Made by a program: the position numbers and the translations under genes | Source: Promethearchaeota archaeon | GTDB lineage: Archaea > Asgardarchaeota > Lokiarchaeia > Sigyniarchaeales > SOKP01 | NCBI GenBank assembly: GCA_016840085.1 | Contig: JAEOTA010000054.1 | Location: forward strand, 104,327 to 168,326 | Direction of reading: 5' to 3' | Length of the DNA stretch: 64,000 nucleotides | Notes under the pieces: model-generated | Database searches by the model: none | Told to the model about the DNA's origin: nothing | The model's input: only the letters and a program-made list of their open reading frames with translations | Shown here: one piece after another, positions 18,061 to 29,900 of the stretch | How the letters are laid out: each line of letters opens with the position of its first letter | Numbering within the stretch: position 1 is the first letter of the stretch

Positions 18061-20508
18061 ATGAAAAAAAAAATTAAATTATTTTTAATTCCCTTAGTCT
18101 TTTTTCTAATCATTTTAGTAGCATTAGGAGGAAATATTCGTCACCCATTTGGACTGCAACCTAAAATTGCAGCTCCTGGCGATGTATGGTTTGGTACTGT
18201 GACTGATAAGGAGGTAGGAGATATTTTTGAAACGGATATCTATGTTGACACCGGAAATCAAAAAATTGCTGCATATGGAATTGATATCACCTACAATCAG
18301 AATGTAATAGTAGTTGAAACTTCGATTGGCACTTCAGGGGTTGAAGCAGGTGCTGACGGATTTGTTACAGCAGTAGATGCGAATACTCCGGGGGTGATTA
18401 CCATACTGGGATTTGATGTGGTGGGTACAGGACCAGGTTCTCAATTGCATCTTCTTAGAATCTGGTGGGAAGCAATAGCATTAGGTACAAGTCCTTTAGA
18501 TATCAGTATTGATGCTCTAGTTGATGAAAATAATATAGATATAGGTACACCAACAGGTATAGATGGAAGCGTAGAAGTAGTTGAGGATGTGACAATTGGC
18601 AATGTATGGTTTGGTACTGTGACTGATAAGGAGGTAGGAAATATTTTTGAAACGGCTCTCTATGTTGACACTGGCATTCAATTATTAGCCTGGTATTCAA
18701 TTTATATCGCCTACAATCAGAATGTAATAATAGTTGATACCTCGGTAGGTAATAATGGAGTTGAGGTAGGTGCTGATGGATTTGTTACAGATGTAAATGT
18801 AGATACTCCAGGGGTGATTGAAATATGGGGAATTGATCCCGTGGGTAGAGGACCAGGTTCTCAATTGCATCTTCTTAATATCACGTGGATAGCAGTAGCA
18901 GTAGGTACTAGCCCTTTAGATATCATTATTGATACTCTAGTTGATATTTACGGTTATGTAATAGGTACACCAACAGATATAGATGGAAGCGTAGTAGTAG
19001 TTGAGGATGTGACAATTGGCGATGTATGGATAGGTTCTGTTCCAACTAAGGATGTAGGAGCTATTTTTGAAACACAAATCTACGTTAACACAGGAAGTCA
19101 AAAAATAGCTGCTTATGGAATTGATATTGCCTACAATCAGAATGTAATAGTAGTTGATACTTCTGTAGGAAATAATGGGGTTGAAGCAGGTGCTGATGGA
19201 TTTGTTTCAGCAGTAGATGTCAATACTCCTGGAGTAATTATTATAAGTGGATTTGATCTGGCGGGTACAGGACCAGGTTCTCAACTGCATCTTCTTAATA
19301 TCACGTGGATAGCAGTAGCCGTAGGTACTAGTTTTTTAGATATCACTGTTGATGCTCTATTGGACCCAGATACTAATGTAATAGGCACACCAACAGGTAT
19401 AGATGGAAGCGTGGTAGTTGAAGATTTGACAATTGGCGATGTATGGGTAGGTTCTGTGCCAACTAAGGATGTAGGAGATATTTTTGAAACGCAAATCTAT
19501 GTTGACACAGGAACACAAGAAATAGCCACATATGGAATTGATATCGGTTACAATCAGAATGTAATAGTAGTTGATACTTCTGTAGGAAATAATGGGATTG
19601 AAGCAGGTGCTGATGGATTTGTATCAACTGTAGATGTCAATACTCCTGGGATGATTAGTATAAGTGGATTTGATGCGACGCGTACAGGACCAGGTTCTCA
19701 ATTGCATCTTCTTAATATCACGTGGATAGCAGTAGCGGTAGGTACTAGTCCTTTAGATATCACTGTTGATGCTCTAATGGATCCAGATACTAATGTAATA
19801 GGCAACCCAACAGGTATAGACGGAAGTATATATATAACAGAACATATTGCTCCTCTGATAACAATTAATGTTCCTTCTAACAACACATATCATAGTAAAC
19901 CACCTACAATTCAAGTAATTATATATGATTTAAGCGAAATAAATACAACCTGGTACACCGTCCCTGGATGCGGTGAAAGTAAAACTTTTAGTGGCAGTTC
20001 TATCGATTTTGATGTTAATCTGTGGAATGATCAAGAAGAAGGTTTAGTTTTAATCAGGATATTTGCTAACGATTCAATAGGAAATCTAGGTCAAACCGAT
20101 TTAATAATAATAAAAGATGCTTTTAAACCATCCATTAGAGTCACTTCTCCATTAGATGGAGATGTATTTGGAGAAGATGCTCCTGAATTTAATATAACTG
20201 TTTCAGATTTACATCTTGATATCCTCTATTATACAATTAATGATTCAGCCATCAAATATTTTGTCTCTTTTACATCCGGAACAAATCTTATTGCCATTAA
20301 CGAGTCAGTATGGGACGCACTTCCAGAAGGTCAGGTATTAATCAGATTCTTCATAAATGATACCGCAGGTAACATAAATGACGTTGGTGTGGTCTTAAAG
20401 AAACAAATTCCTTCAAGAGCTCCAGCCATCCCCGGATATAATATATTTATATTTCTATTTATTGGAACAACAGCTATAATAATATTATTTTTTCGAAAAA
20501 GGAAATAA
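18061..20508 (+). CDS. surface protein with four cohesin-like repeats and a C-terminal AIPGY anchor
   Basis: 815 residues. A basic start and hydrophobic helix (residues 8-24) form a signal peptide. Four tandem repeats of about 140 residues follow, each with DVW(F/I/V)G, ETxIYVxTG, YGIDIxYNQNVIVV, GADGFV and GPGSQLHLL. These match the beta-sandwich pattern of cohesin modules. Two Ig-like domains come next (PLITINVPSNNTYHSK; PSIRVTSPLDGD). The protein ends in AIPGYNIFIFL, a membrane helix and RKRK. Cohesins bind dockerins in other prokaryotes, but no dockerin is in the window. It is probably displayed on the cell surface and may scaffold other secreted proteins; that role is inferred. Confidence 0.8.
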   Translation: MKKKIKLFLIPLVFFLIILVALGGNIRHPFGLQPKIAAPGDVWFGTVTDKEVGDIFETDIYVDTGNQKIAAYGIDITYNQNVIVVETSIGTSGVEAGADGFVTAVDANTPGVITILGFDVVGTGPGSQLHLLRIWWEAIALGTSPLDISIDALVDENNIDIGTPTGIDGSVEVVEDVTIGNVWFGTVTDKEVGNIFETALYVDTGIQLLAWYSIYIAYNQNVIIVDTSVGNNGVEVGADGFVTDVNVDTPGVIEIWGIDPVGRGPGSQLHLLNITWIAVAVGTSPLDIIIDTLVDIYGYVIGTPTDIDGSVVVVEDVTIGDVWIGSVPTKDVGAIFETQIYVNTGSQKIAAYGIDIAYNQNVIVVDTSVGNNGVEAGADGFVSAVDVNTPGVIIISGFDLAGTGPGSQLHLLNITWIAVAVGTSFLDITVDALLDPDTNVIGTPTGIDGSVVVEDLTIGDVWVGSVPTKDVGDIFETQIYVDTGTQEIATYGIDIGYNQNVIVVDTSVGNNGIEAGADGFVSTVDVNTPGMISISGFDATRTGPGSQLHLLNITWIAVAVGTSPLDITVDALMDPDTNVIGNPTGIDGSIYITEHIAPLITINVPSNNTYHSKPPTIQVIIYDLSEINTTWYTVPGCGESKTFSGSSIDFDVNLWNDQEEGLVLIRIFANDSIGNLGQTDLIIIKDAFKPSIRVTSPLDGDVFGEDAPEFNITVSDLHLDILYYTINDSAIKYFVSFTSGTNLIAINESVWDALPEGQVLIRFFINDTAGNINDVGVVLKKQIPSRAPAIPGYNIFIFLFIGTTAIIILFFRKRK
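18179..19851 (+). repeat. four direct repeats of about 420 bp inside the cohesin-like gene
   Basis: Repeat units start near 18179, 18598, 19018 and 19435, spaced 417-420 bases. Long stretches are nearly identical at DNA level, such as the block around the GPGSQLHLL codons. This indicates recent duplication or ongoing gene conversion. Confidence 0.85.
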
Positions 20509-20727
20509 CATAAGAATTAAAAAATTCTTTTCAAATTTAGAGTTCTGGAATACTATTATTTTGTGTGGGCCTAGGTATATCCCCTGACAAAATATATAAA
20601 TCCAAATTTAAGAAAAGAGATGCTTCTTAATAAAAAAACTTCCTTTAAAGTGCAAGTAGTTTTTATATATTAGTACCAAATTTTTTATGAGTATCCTTAT
20701 AATTAAAAGCGTGTAAGAAGATAAGAA

Positions 20728-21027
20728 ATGATGGAAAAAACGACAAAAACGGAAATACCTAGCCCTTTAGATGATGAAAAGATTAATTTGATATGTAATA
20801 AAGAAAAAGTAGCTAATAAAATTGAAAGTTTATGGAGTAATAGATCCGCTCATGAACGAAATAATAAATTTGGAACTAAACGATTAATAATCAAGCTAGA
20901 GACTTCAGGCATAGAGAAAAAAAGGATTTCATTAAAATTGGAAAGTACTAATTCGGATGTGAATTCTAATAATTATCATCTTCTTTCTGAACTTTTAAAA
21001 GAATTTTTTAAAGTTAATCAAGACTAA
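20728..21027 (+). CDS. small hypothetical protein
   Basis: 99 residues starting MMEKTTKTEIPSPLDD. It is charged and Lys/Asn-rich, with a predicted short beta-hairpin (KRLIIKLETSGIEKKRISLKLE) and a C-terminal helix. It has no cysteine pair, membrane segment or known motif. It lies alone between the surface-protein gene and the aldolase gene, with a TATA-like TTTTATATATTAG about 60 bases upstream. Coding is likely from frame length; function is unknown. Confidence 0.5.
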   Translation: MMEKTTKTEIPSPLDDEKINLICNKEKVANKIESLWSNRSAHERNNKFGTKRLIIKLETSGIEKKRISLKLESTNSDVNSNNYHLLSELLKEFFKVNQD

Positions 21028-21147
21028 TAAAAAATTTATTTTTTTCTGATATTATCATAATTCATAGGTAAGTCCTATAAGAGAAAAATATATTATTTTA
21101 AGACTCTTATTTTTTCATTAATCTAAATATAAAATTAATATAATCTG

Positions 21148-22221
21148 ATGAGTTATAAAATGAATTTTGATGACATTAAAAATTTACTTGGATCTGAAGC
21201 TGATAGTCTTTTAAATCACACTTGCACAGGAATTCCAAATAAGATGATACATATTCCAGGACCAGATTTCATTGAAAGAGTTATGGAGCATAGCGATCGG
21301 AATAATTTAGTTCTAAACAACATGAATAGATTATTTAATCAACGAGGTCGATTAGCAGGAACGGGTTACCTTTCAGTATTGCCTGTAGATCAAGGCATTG
21401 AACATACAGCATCCGCTAGTTTTGCTGTAAACCCGTTATATTTTGATCCTGAAAATATTGTCAAATTAGCTATTGATGGAGGGTGTAATGCATTTGTGTC
21501 TACATTAGGAGTGTTAGGCTCTATTTCACGGAGATATGCGAGAAAAATACCATTTATTGTAAAAATAAATCATAATGAATTATTAACTAAACCAGCTCTT
21601 TCAGACCAAACTTTGTTTGCGAATGTAGACCAAGCATGGTTAATGGGTGCTGCGGGGGTAGGCGCAACTATATATTTTGGGTCTAAAGAATCTAGACGGC
21701 AGATTCAAGAAATAAGTGAATCTTTTAGATATGCTCACGAGTTAGGACTAGTTTGCGTTCTTTGGTGTTATTTAAGAAATAAAGAAGAATTTATCAAAGA
21801 AGGAAAGGACTATCATACAGCTTGTGATCTAGAAAGTCAAGCAAACCACCTTGGAGTAACTATTGAGGCGGATATAATTAAACAAAAAATTGCCACTTTA
21901 AATAGAGGATTTCTTGATTTAAACTTTGGTAAGACGGATAAATTAGTTTATGACAAATTGGCACCAGATAATGCAATTGATTGGAATAGATATCAAGTTG
22001 CAAACTGTTATATGGGAAGAATAGGACTTATTAATTCTGGAGGGGAGTCTGGCGGGAATGACCTGCAGGATGCGGTCAAAGCAGCAGTTATTAATAAGCG
22101 TTCAGGCGGAACGGGTTTAATTTTAGGAAGAAAGGCATTTAAAAAACCTACTCTCAAAGGAATTGAAATTTTAAATGCTGTCCAAGATGTTTATTTATGT
22201 AAGGAAATTACGATTGCATGA
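21148..22221 (+). CDS. class I fructose-bisphosphate aldolase, archaeal DhnA/FbaB type
   Basis: 357 residues. Typical blocks are [49 protein letters not shown] and the phosphate-binding [11 protein letters not shown] with [14 protein letters not shown] near the C-terminus. It is the long FbaB/DhnA-like form with an extra 50-residue insertion around [19 protein letters not shown]. The enzyme forms a Lys Schiff base and interconverts fructose-1,6-bisphosphate with triose phosphates. In some archaea the class I enzyme and FBPase activity are combined, but that type differs in sequence. The gene is monocistronic. Confidence 0.85.
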   Translation: MSYKMNFDDIKNLLGSEADSLLNHTCTGIPNKMIHIPGPDFIERVMEHSDRNNLVLNNMNRLFNQRGRLAGTGYLSVLPVDQGIEHTASASFAVNPLYFDPENIVKLAIDGGCNAFVSTLGVLGSISRRYARKIPFIVKINHNELLTKPALSDQTLFANVDQAWLMGAAGVGATIYFGSKESRRQIQEISESFRYAHELGLVCVLWCYLRNKEEFIKEGKDYHTACDLESQANHLGVTIEADIIKQKIATLNRGFLDLNFGKTDKLVYDKLAPDNAIDWNRYQVANCYMGRIGLINSGGESGGNDLQDAVKAAVINKRSGGTGLILGRKAFKKPTLKGIEILNAVQDVYLCKEITIA

Positions 22222-22327
22222 ATAAATTTTATTATCTTTTTTTTCTTTTTTTTATCACAAGTAAATTATATTTAAAAATATTAAATTCATTATTCAACTA
22301 AACAAATAATTATCTCTAACATTTATT

Positions 22328-22891
22328 ATGGGAAAAGATAAAAAATTAAGACCGGATCCTAATCTTAATCCTTATAGAGTAAAACAAGGAACTCCCCCTC
22401 CAACAAAAGGTTTTATTGATTTTAATACTCAAAGAGTATGTCCTAGCTGCGGTAAAGCAATCAAGATGTCCTATAATTTCTGTAAATATTGTGGAGTCGA
22501 TTTGAGCGCAATAGAACCTATTGGTATGGATGAAATCTCAAAACAGTTGGCAATTACAGCAGTAACCGATCCTAGTCCTGAAGTTAGAAAAGAAGCTGTT
22601 GATACATTAGGAGATTTTGGAGATAATAGAGTATTAGGTGTGTTAACATATGTTATGCTAAATGATCCTGATGAAAATGTTAGAATGGAAGCTACTGATG
22701 AATTAGGTGATCTTCATCACCCGTATAGTATGGATGCCTTAGCTAAAGCCTTAAAAGATGAAAGTCCACTTGTAAGAAAAGAAGCTATCGAGGGATTAAA
22801 AAAGATTAAAAAAAAGACCAAACCCAAAGAAGAAATCAAGGGTAAACCTGAAGAAAGGGGAGAAGAAAAAGAAAATAAGACTGAATTCTAA
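22328..22891 (+). CDS. zinc-ribbon protein with HEAT repeats
   Basis: 187 residues. A zinc ribbon (CPSCGKAIKMSYNFCKYCG) sits at about residues 38-57. Three HEAT-like repeats follow (PSPEVRKEAVDTLGDFGD, PDENVRMEATDELGDL, ESPLVRKEAIEGLKKI), then a highly charged Lys/Glu tail. HEAT repeats bind proteins and the ribbon often anchors to partners, so it is probably an adaptor. It is convergent with the gelsolin-domain gene. Confidence 0.75.
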   Translation: MGKDKKLRPDPNLNPYRVKQGTPPPTKGFIDFNTQRVCPSCGKAIKMSYNFCKYCGVDLSAIEPIGMDEISKQLAITAVTDPSPEVRKEAVDTLGDFGDNRVLGVLTYVMLNDPDENVRMEATDELGDLHHPYSMDALAKALKDESPLVRKEAIEGLKKIKKKTKPKEEIKGKPEERGEEKENKTEF

Positions 22892-22937
22892 ATTTCATAT
22901 AATTTTTTATTTTAGGAAATAATTATTTCCTAGATTT

Positions 22938-23972
22938 CTAGTCTTCTTTACTAGGAATCTTAGGTAATTGTCTTCTATTTGTACTTTTAGGTTTTGTCTC
23001 TCTTCTTTCAGGCTTTTTTTCTTCTGTCTTCATTGAAGCAGGCTTGGGTGGCATTGGTGTCATTGAAGGCTTCTTTTTTGGAGCTGGTTTCGATGTTGCT
23101 GGTTTTTTCTTAGGAGCTGGTTTTATTGTTGGTGTTTTTTCCTTTTCTAATACTTCTAAAGCCTCAACGATTCCATTTTTCTCATCAAAATATACTCTTA
23201 GAATGTGATTATCTAATTCCATTATGTTTTTTGGAACTTTTTTAACGGATTCCCATTCAGTCTCTTCTATATCTTCTCCAAAGACTTTAGCACTTTTAGA
23301 GATAGCCGCAAAAAGTGTATGACCTAAAATTAAATTTAATCGCTTTAAATTTTCAGGAACCTCTGTTTTTAGAATTTTTTCTTTGATTTTTTCTTGCCGT
23401 TCCTCTGATAAGCCTACTGAGGACATAGCCATCTGAAGTTTTTGATATTGTGTTCTAGCCTTCGGAGTAAGTCCACCTGTAGTAAAAGATGACATTACCA
23501 CTTTTTCACCTGTATCTTGTAGTGCGGGGGAGAAATATTCCTCTTTACTTTGTTTTTGATCTCTTGCAATGATGGTAGATTTCGACACTACTCCTCTATC
23601 ACGGTCAATATTACGTACATATCTCATATCTTCGAGCCTCTCAGTTACTTCCATCGAATCTAGTTGAAATGCATCCAAAAACTCTACAGGTTCGTCTCCT
23701 GCATCAACTGATACTATTTTACACCGATGGTATCTTGAATCTTTCCTAAGATCTTCTTGAAGAGCTTGTGCAACTCTGGAACTAATAAATCTTTTACGAA
23801 CAGGACTTTTTCCGCCTTTCCAAATAAAAATTCGTCTTAAGTCTTCTCGGACTATTACAAGAACTTGTTCAGGGTGTAAATTAGATTCAAGCTCATCTTG
23901 AGGTATATTTAATTCTCTCTTTTCACCAGAGTTATCCAATTCATAGACCATGAAGGTTTCAATTTCAGTCAT
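22938..23972 (-). CDS. gelsolin-like domain protein
   Basis: 344 residues. Residues about 30-105 read as a gelsolin/ADF-type repeat: EQVLVIVREDLRRIFIWKG, then a helix (ISSRVAQALQEDL), then VSVDAGDEPVEFLDAF, matching the gelsolin pattern IWkG...EpxxF. The middle (110-270) is helical. The C-terminal 70 residues are Pro/Lys-rich, with repeated APKKKPxxxP units, an unstructured tail that could bind SH3-like or actin partners. Asgard gelsolins are known to act on actin filaments, so this is probably an actin-regulating protein with a single gelsolin repeat. Confidence 0.75.
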   Translation of the reverse strand: MTEIETFMVYELDNSGEKRELNIPQDELESNLHPEQVLVIVREDLRRIFIWKGGKSPVRKRFISSRVAQALQEDLRKDSRYHRCKIVSVDAGDEPVEFLDAFQLDSMEVTERLEDMRYVRNIDRDRGVVSKSTIIARDQKQSKEEYFSPALQDTGEKVVMSSFTTGGLTPKARTQYQKLQMAMSSVGLSEERQEKIKEKILKTEVPENLKRLNLILGHTLFAAISKSAKVFGEDIEETEWESVKKVPKNIMELDNHILRVYFDEKNGIVEALEVLEKEKTPTIKPAPKKKPATSKPAPKKKPSMTPMPPKPASMKTEEKKPERRETKPKSTNRRQLPKIPSKED

Positions 23973-26900
23973 TTTTATAAAATGAAAATATTAATCAAAC
24001 AATATAAATTCTTTAAGAAATAAATTTAAATTTTTATAAAATAACTCGAATTTTCTTTTCAAACATTCTTTTTTAAAGAAAATATTAAATTACATTAATA
24101 AAAATATTTTGGAAAATAAAATTTAAAAAAATAATTAGAAATAATGCTTATTTCAATTAATGAAATAATTTATTTCAATCCATCAATTTATTTATAAGTT
24201 TCCTAAATGTTTCTTAATGATTCAATTAATTAGCGATCATGAAGAACGTTATCTATTGAAAGAACAAAACCTAAAAGAATTCTCCTGTCTGTTACATTAT
24301 CAAGTATTCGTAAAGCGTAAGTATCTTTAAAATCGAACAACCCACCAAGAAACATATCTCTCCATCTATCTGCTTTTTCTATTTCAGCAACAACATTTCC
24401 AGTTGTTACATCATATACTTTGAAACTAAAACCCATAAATTTACCTTGAGCCCTAAACCATTGATTCCCTTCAGGATCTTCAAGATAAAATACAGGTCTG
24501 AATAATGACAGGATTTTTTTCTTAATTCTGGCTATCATTTGTCCATCTGGTGTTTTCAAATCTTGCGCTCCTCGGGCTGATATGATTTTAGAGTGAATTG
24601 TAGCTACAACGGTGCCGTCAAGTTCTCGTAATTCAACTCTACGCCTAATACTTAAGATAATTCGTTTCATTCTTCCAATCGGTTGGTTTTTCTCGTCTAA
24701 AATGTCACCGGAGCCCCAGTCCCAATATTTTTCTTTTAATATGTAGTAGTTCCGGTTAATATCGAATAAACCTCCTGATCGACTATAAGGTTCCATACCT
24801 GTCGCTGGTCCAGTTGTAGGGGCAACTGAAGCAGGTGCACTTTGTCGCGCACTAGCCGGTATCGGTGAACCACATTTCTCACAGAAGTTTTGAGATAGAT
24901 CTTTTATTTCGGCCCCACAGTTATTACAAAATCTATTTGACATTTTTTCCACCTTTCTTTTTTTAAATATTTTTATACTAAAAATGGTAACTTGTTGTTA
25001 TAAATTTTAGGATTCAAGACATTTAATTTTTTTCTCATAGAAATGTTTTAATTGAATAAGGTTTAATTAATATTAAATTAAAAATACATTTAAAAGAGAA
25101 ATGTCTTCAATTCCCAAGCTCCTAAAATTAAAGGATTATGTAACTCTTATAGGCACTTCACTGGGAATTATAGCTTTAGTTTGTGCTTGTATAGGCAGCC
25201 GTGAATTTTTATCCTTAGGTTTTTTTTTAATTTCAATTGCCCTCGGAGTTGACTTAATAGATGGTTATATCGCTCGTAAAACAAATACTGTAAATGAGAT
25301 TGGAAGAGAATTGGATTCATTAAGCGATTCTTTAACTTTTGGGATAACTCCCGCAATTTTAACCTTCCAAGCTTTTAAAACTGGGGGAATTATTGATATT
25401 TTTATTATTATTGGTGCAATATGTTTTGCTTTAGGAGCAATTCTGCGTTTAGCACGATTTAACATTTCTGAAGTTTCAGGATATACAGGTGTTCCAACTC
25501 CTGTCAGTGCTTTATTAATAATTGCTTATTTCTATGCTAATTACTTCTATGCATTTGCTATGGGTGATTTTCTAGAAATAGCGTCTTATTTGATACCTTT
25601 GGTAATGATTTTAATTGGATGGTTTAACATTACTACTTACATAGGTTTTGGTGAAAAAGATAAGTCTATATACTTATCTTTTATAATTCTTGCCCCTCTT
25701 TGTCCAATTTTAGGAATAATTGGCATTTTAAATCCTAATTTTCTAATTTCAATTATCGTGTCAATTTTCTTTTTATGTTCTTTTCTATTAGGGATTGCAA
25801 TTTTTATTAGAGGATTTTTTCTTCACTTTAAAAAAAAAAGGCGAAACCTAAGATAAAATTTTAGTACCATGGCCTTGTTTTGGACTATTTCTATACCAAT
25901 TTTTTTTTCCAGGTTTCAATAGCTTCTATAATTTCATTTTTATCGATTTCAGCTAAAAGATCATAGACTTCCTTGTATTTATTTATGAAACTCCTTAACT
26001 TGTGTAGGGTCACGGAAAACCCACGCTTTTCTAGGACAAGATCAGCAATTTTTTGCAACTCTTTGCTAAAATCTTCTCCTTTAATATTATTTAATTTCTG
26101 AATTAAATTATTAAAAGCGTCATTTATTAATATGCCAACTTCATCTCCGGCCTTAGGAACTTTAGGTGATGTGGAGTTAATTTGTTCTTGTAGTTTTTGC
26201 GTTAGATCAGTTATTTGTTCAGCTGGTTTATGAGTATCATCAGATTTTATTTTTAGTGTATTAGAAACTATTTGACTTTGAGGTAATTTGATTTCTTCAA
26301 TTCTTTCAAATACTTGAGCTTGTGTCTTGCTAACTTTTTGTGGTTCCTTTTTAATTTCAGATGTCGGACGAGTTATTGGTTTAACTATACTTATTGTTTT
26401 TTTAGCTGTTGCAGGAGTACTTGAAATTTTGGCTTTTTGAGAAGCATAAACTGTATCACTATATGCATCTTCCCAAGTTGACTTTATAATTGAATCTAAT
26501 AAATTTATAAAGGGTTTATAATTACTTCCCATGCCTATAAAGTCATTCAACGGATTATTAGTATCATTTTGGATAATACCAATAGCTATTTGATTATTAT
26601 CCCCTTTTAAAGCTATTAAATTCTCATTTTGATTAACTCTATATGTGATATTGGCTATATCTTTAAACTTTTTGACGAGACTATTTGTATGGGGTTCTGA
26701 AGAAGCAATTCGAATTTTTAAATCTTTAGGGATATTATCAAATTGTTCTACTGCTAAATGATTTTCAAGTGTTGGAATGATGATAATGAGATTTTTTTTA
26801 GAATTAGTTATAAATTTCTGTATTTCTTCATTTATTTTTATCCTACTATTTATTACCCAAATATTATTAATTACAGGTTTATCTTTAGAACTAATATCGT

Positions 26901-29900
26901 GAAAATATTTTTTCATAACCTCTTCAACGGGTTTATTCAAACTAGAAATTTGATTTACAGAATCTTGAATTATTGTGTTTAAATTTTCTGCGACTTTTAT
27001 CTCAAGGTTCTTTAGGCTTGCAGAAATATCATCCTTATTCTCAGAGATCATCTCATATATATTATTCATTTTATTTTCGAAATTAGTTATCATGTTAAGT
27101 AGGATCATTTTAAAATCATTACGATACTGAAATGTTGTGTCTATTAACTCACCTAAAGGTTTTATAGACTTATCAAATTCTTTTTCTATTAATTCGTGCA
27201 AATTATTTGTAAATTTTCCAATAATTCTATCCATTTGTTCTTTAAATATGTGGTCAACAACAGATATTACTTCTTGTTTATGCTTTTTGAATTCAAGCTC
27301 ATCAAGTTTAGTAATTATATCAGTTTTAATATTGGTAATTGTTTTCAGTAAATTTGCAAATTGAGTTTGAGTAATTGATTTAATATTTTGGTGTAAATCA
27401 GATACTTCTTCTCTAACTTTAGTTAAAGCCTCCATTCCTTCAACAATATCTTCTATCTCTTGTTTCTGAATAATAATATCCTCATCAATATCTTTTCTGA
27501 ACTCTTGAAAAGCACTAACAATCGCATCTAAATTGATAGTATCATTTTGCTGAAAAATCTGATTCACTGATTTTATCATTAATTCTTGAATTAAATCTTT
27601 AATATTAGATAAGCTCGAGTCAATATTTTCATAATAATTTAATATTGGAAGAATTGGAGGAATTGCTAAATAATGTACTAGAACTTCGGGTCTTTCAGAT
27701 ACTAGTCGAATTAATAAACCTCCATTAACAAGTTGATTCAAACTTTCTTCAAATTCTTCAAGGGTTGCACTAGATACTATTGCACTTAACTCATAATATG
27801 TTAATGGAGTTTTTCCCAAAGATTTAAGATAAATTTCTATTGCATAGTTAGATAACTGAATTTTTCTTAAAAAATCCTCCATCCACTTTCCACCAACTAG
27901 AATCTCAAATTTATGCTTGTTATATTTATGCGTATGTTATTTTTATTTGTATTTATTTATTTGTATTTCTAAAAAAAATATATAAGGAAGTTCTCTTATT
28001 ATGATTAATAATACAGTAATAGTTACTCATCGAAATTGGACAATCAGATGTGAGGAGATTGAAGGAGGATATCTATTTTTACTTAGATTTAACCAAGGAT
28101 TTGCTAAAAAAGAAAGAAATTATAAAAGCTATTAAATATTACATTGAGGAAAAAAATAAGATTAATATAAAAGGCCATTATTCTATTCTCATTTTCCAAG
28201 AAGAAGGTAATCCAATATTCATTACTGATAAAAAAGATGCAAATATTATCGCTAATTCTATTGAAGAAAATTGGAAATTTAGACTAAAAAAGCAGAGTTA
28301 TTTTGAAAATGGCTTGTTTTATATATTTTCTTATATAGCTGAAACTGTAAGAAAAAAATCAAAATACAATAGGATTATAATAATAACAGATACCCCATCT
28401 GATTTATCTGAAGATTATCAAGAAGCTCTATTTAATTTGGTATCAAAAATAAAAAATTTCCCTACTTTTATTGACATTATTCGCATTTCTGAAGGCGATA
28501 CAAGATTTTTCAGTGATGACGTTAAATTGAACATGTTAGCCGCTGATACGAAGGGATCTATCGTTTATATTCAAGATAGAAAAGAGTTTTCTGATAGAAT
28601 TAAGAAGTTAGTAAAATCTAAACAATTCATCAGTACTTTTGTTGATAAACCAGATATAATTAAAATAAGTAAAGAAGATTATGTGTTTTATAATCATTTG
28701 GCAAAATCATTGAAAAAACCAGAAGACGCACAGGGATTAAAATGTTATCTTTGTAATGAAGAAGTATGTCCGATATGTACAGATGTCTATGATATTCCAT
28801 TAATATGCGAGGATTGTAATTCAAGTTTTCACCATTGCTGTATTACAAACCATGTTATAAATCATAACGTAGGTATACCAAATATTTTTCGTTGTCCTGG
28901 TCCATCTTGTGATGTCCTATTAAAAATTGATGAGGATGAGATTATTGAAGTATCTGGTGAAGTAGAGGTGAGTTCTGTGAAAGATTATATGGCAAAAGAA
29001 GTTCTTCAAAAGATCACTAAGGAACGCCCTAAAGTAAAGCCATTACCGGTATCAACACAAATGATAGAACAAACTAAAGATAAAAGAATAGATACAGTAC
29101 CAGTTACTAGCTATAGTACAGCAGAAAAAAATAATAAAACTGTAAGAGTTGGAGGCTTTTTTGGTAAAATGTATACTGTAAAGAAAGTCAGTGATAAAAT
29201 TGTTTATGAAAAACTGACAAAAGCAACTAGTTTTAAACCAAATAATGATATGTCAGAGAAATAGGAAATCCTCCTTGCCTGCTATTTTGTACAAATGAGA
29301 TATCTATATTGGAGTTATTTTCAATATTAATGAGAAGTAGAACCAACAATTATAACATCTTTATAACATAAATAATTAAAAAAAACACTACTAAATTAAG
29401 TATAACGGATTTGAGAAATATAAATAAAAATAAATAGCAATTCTAATATTATTCTTTTAAATTTTTACGAGATTTTTTATAAACTTAAACATTGAATTTG
29501 ATAGCAAGATGTTAACAAGATCAGATGCAGTAAATTCAGAGGAATTCATATTCTATTTAGATTTAATTGGAGATTTTACGAAGAAAAAGACTTTAATAAA
29601 AGCAATTAACACTTTCATCAAAGAAAAAGACAAATTTAATGCTTTAAGCTCATATGGATTAGTAATTTTTCAAAAAGATGAAAATCCTGTAAACGTATAT
29701 GATTTGAAAGATTCAAAAACCGTTTTAAATACAATTAATGATGTGTGGGATACTCGAGAAACTGAGCAAAGCTATTTAGAAAATGGCTTATATGAAATTC
29801 TTGCTTACATTTTTAGAAAAAGTAGAGAAACAAGAAAAAATTATCGCGTAATTATTATTTCAGATACTCCTAGTAAATTACCAGAAGATTACTACAATGC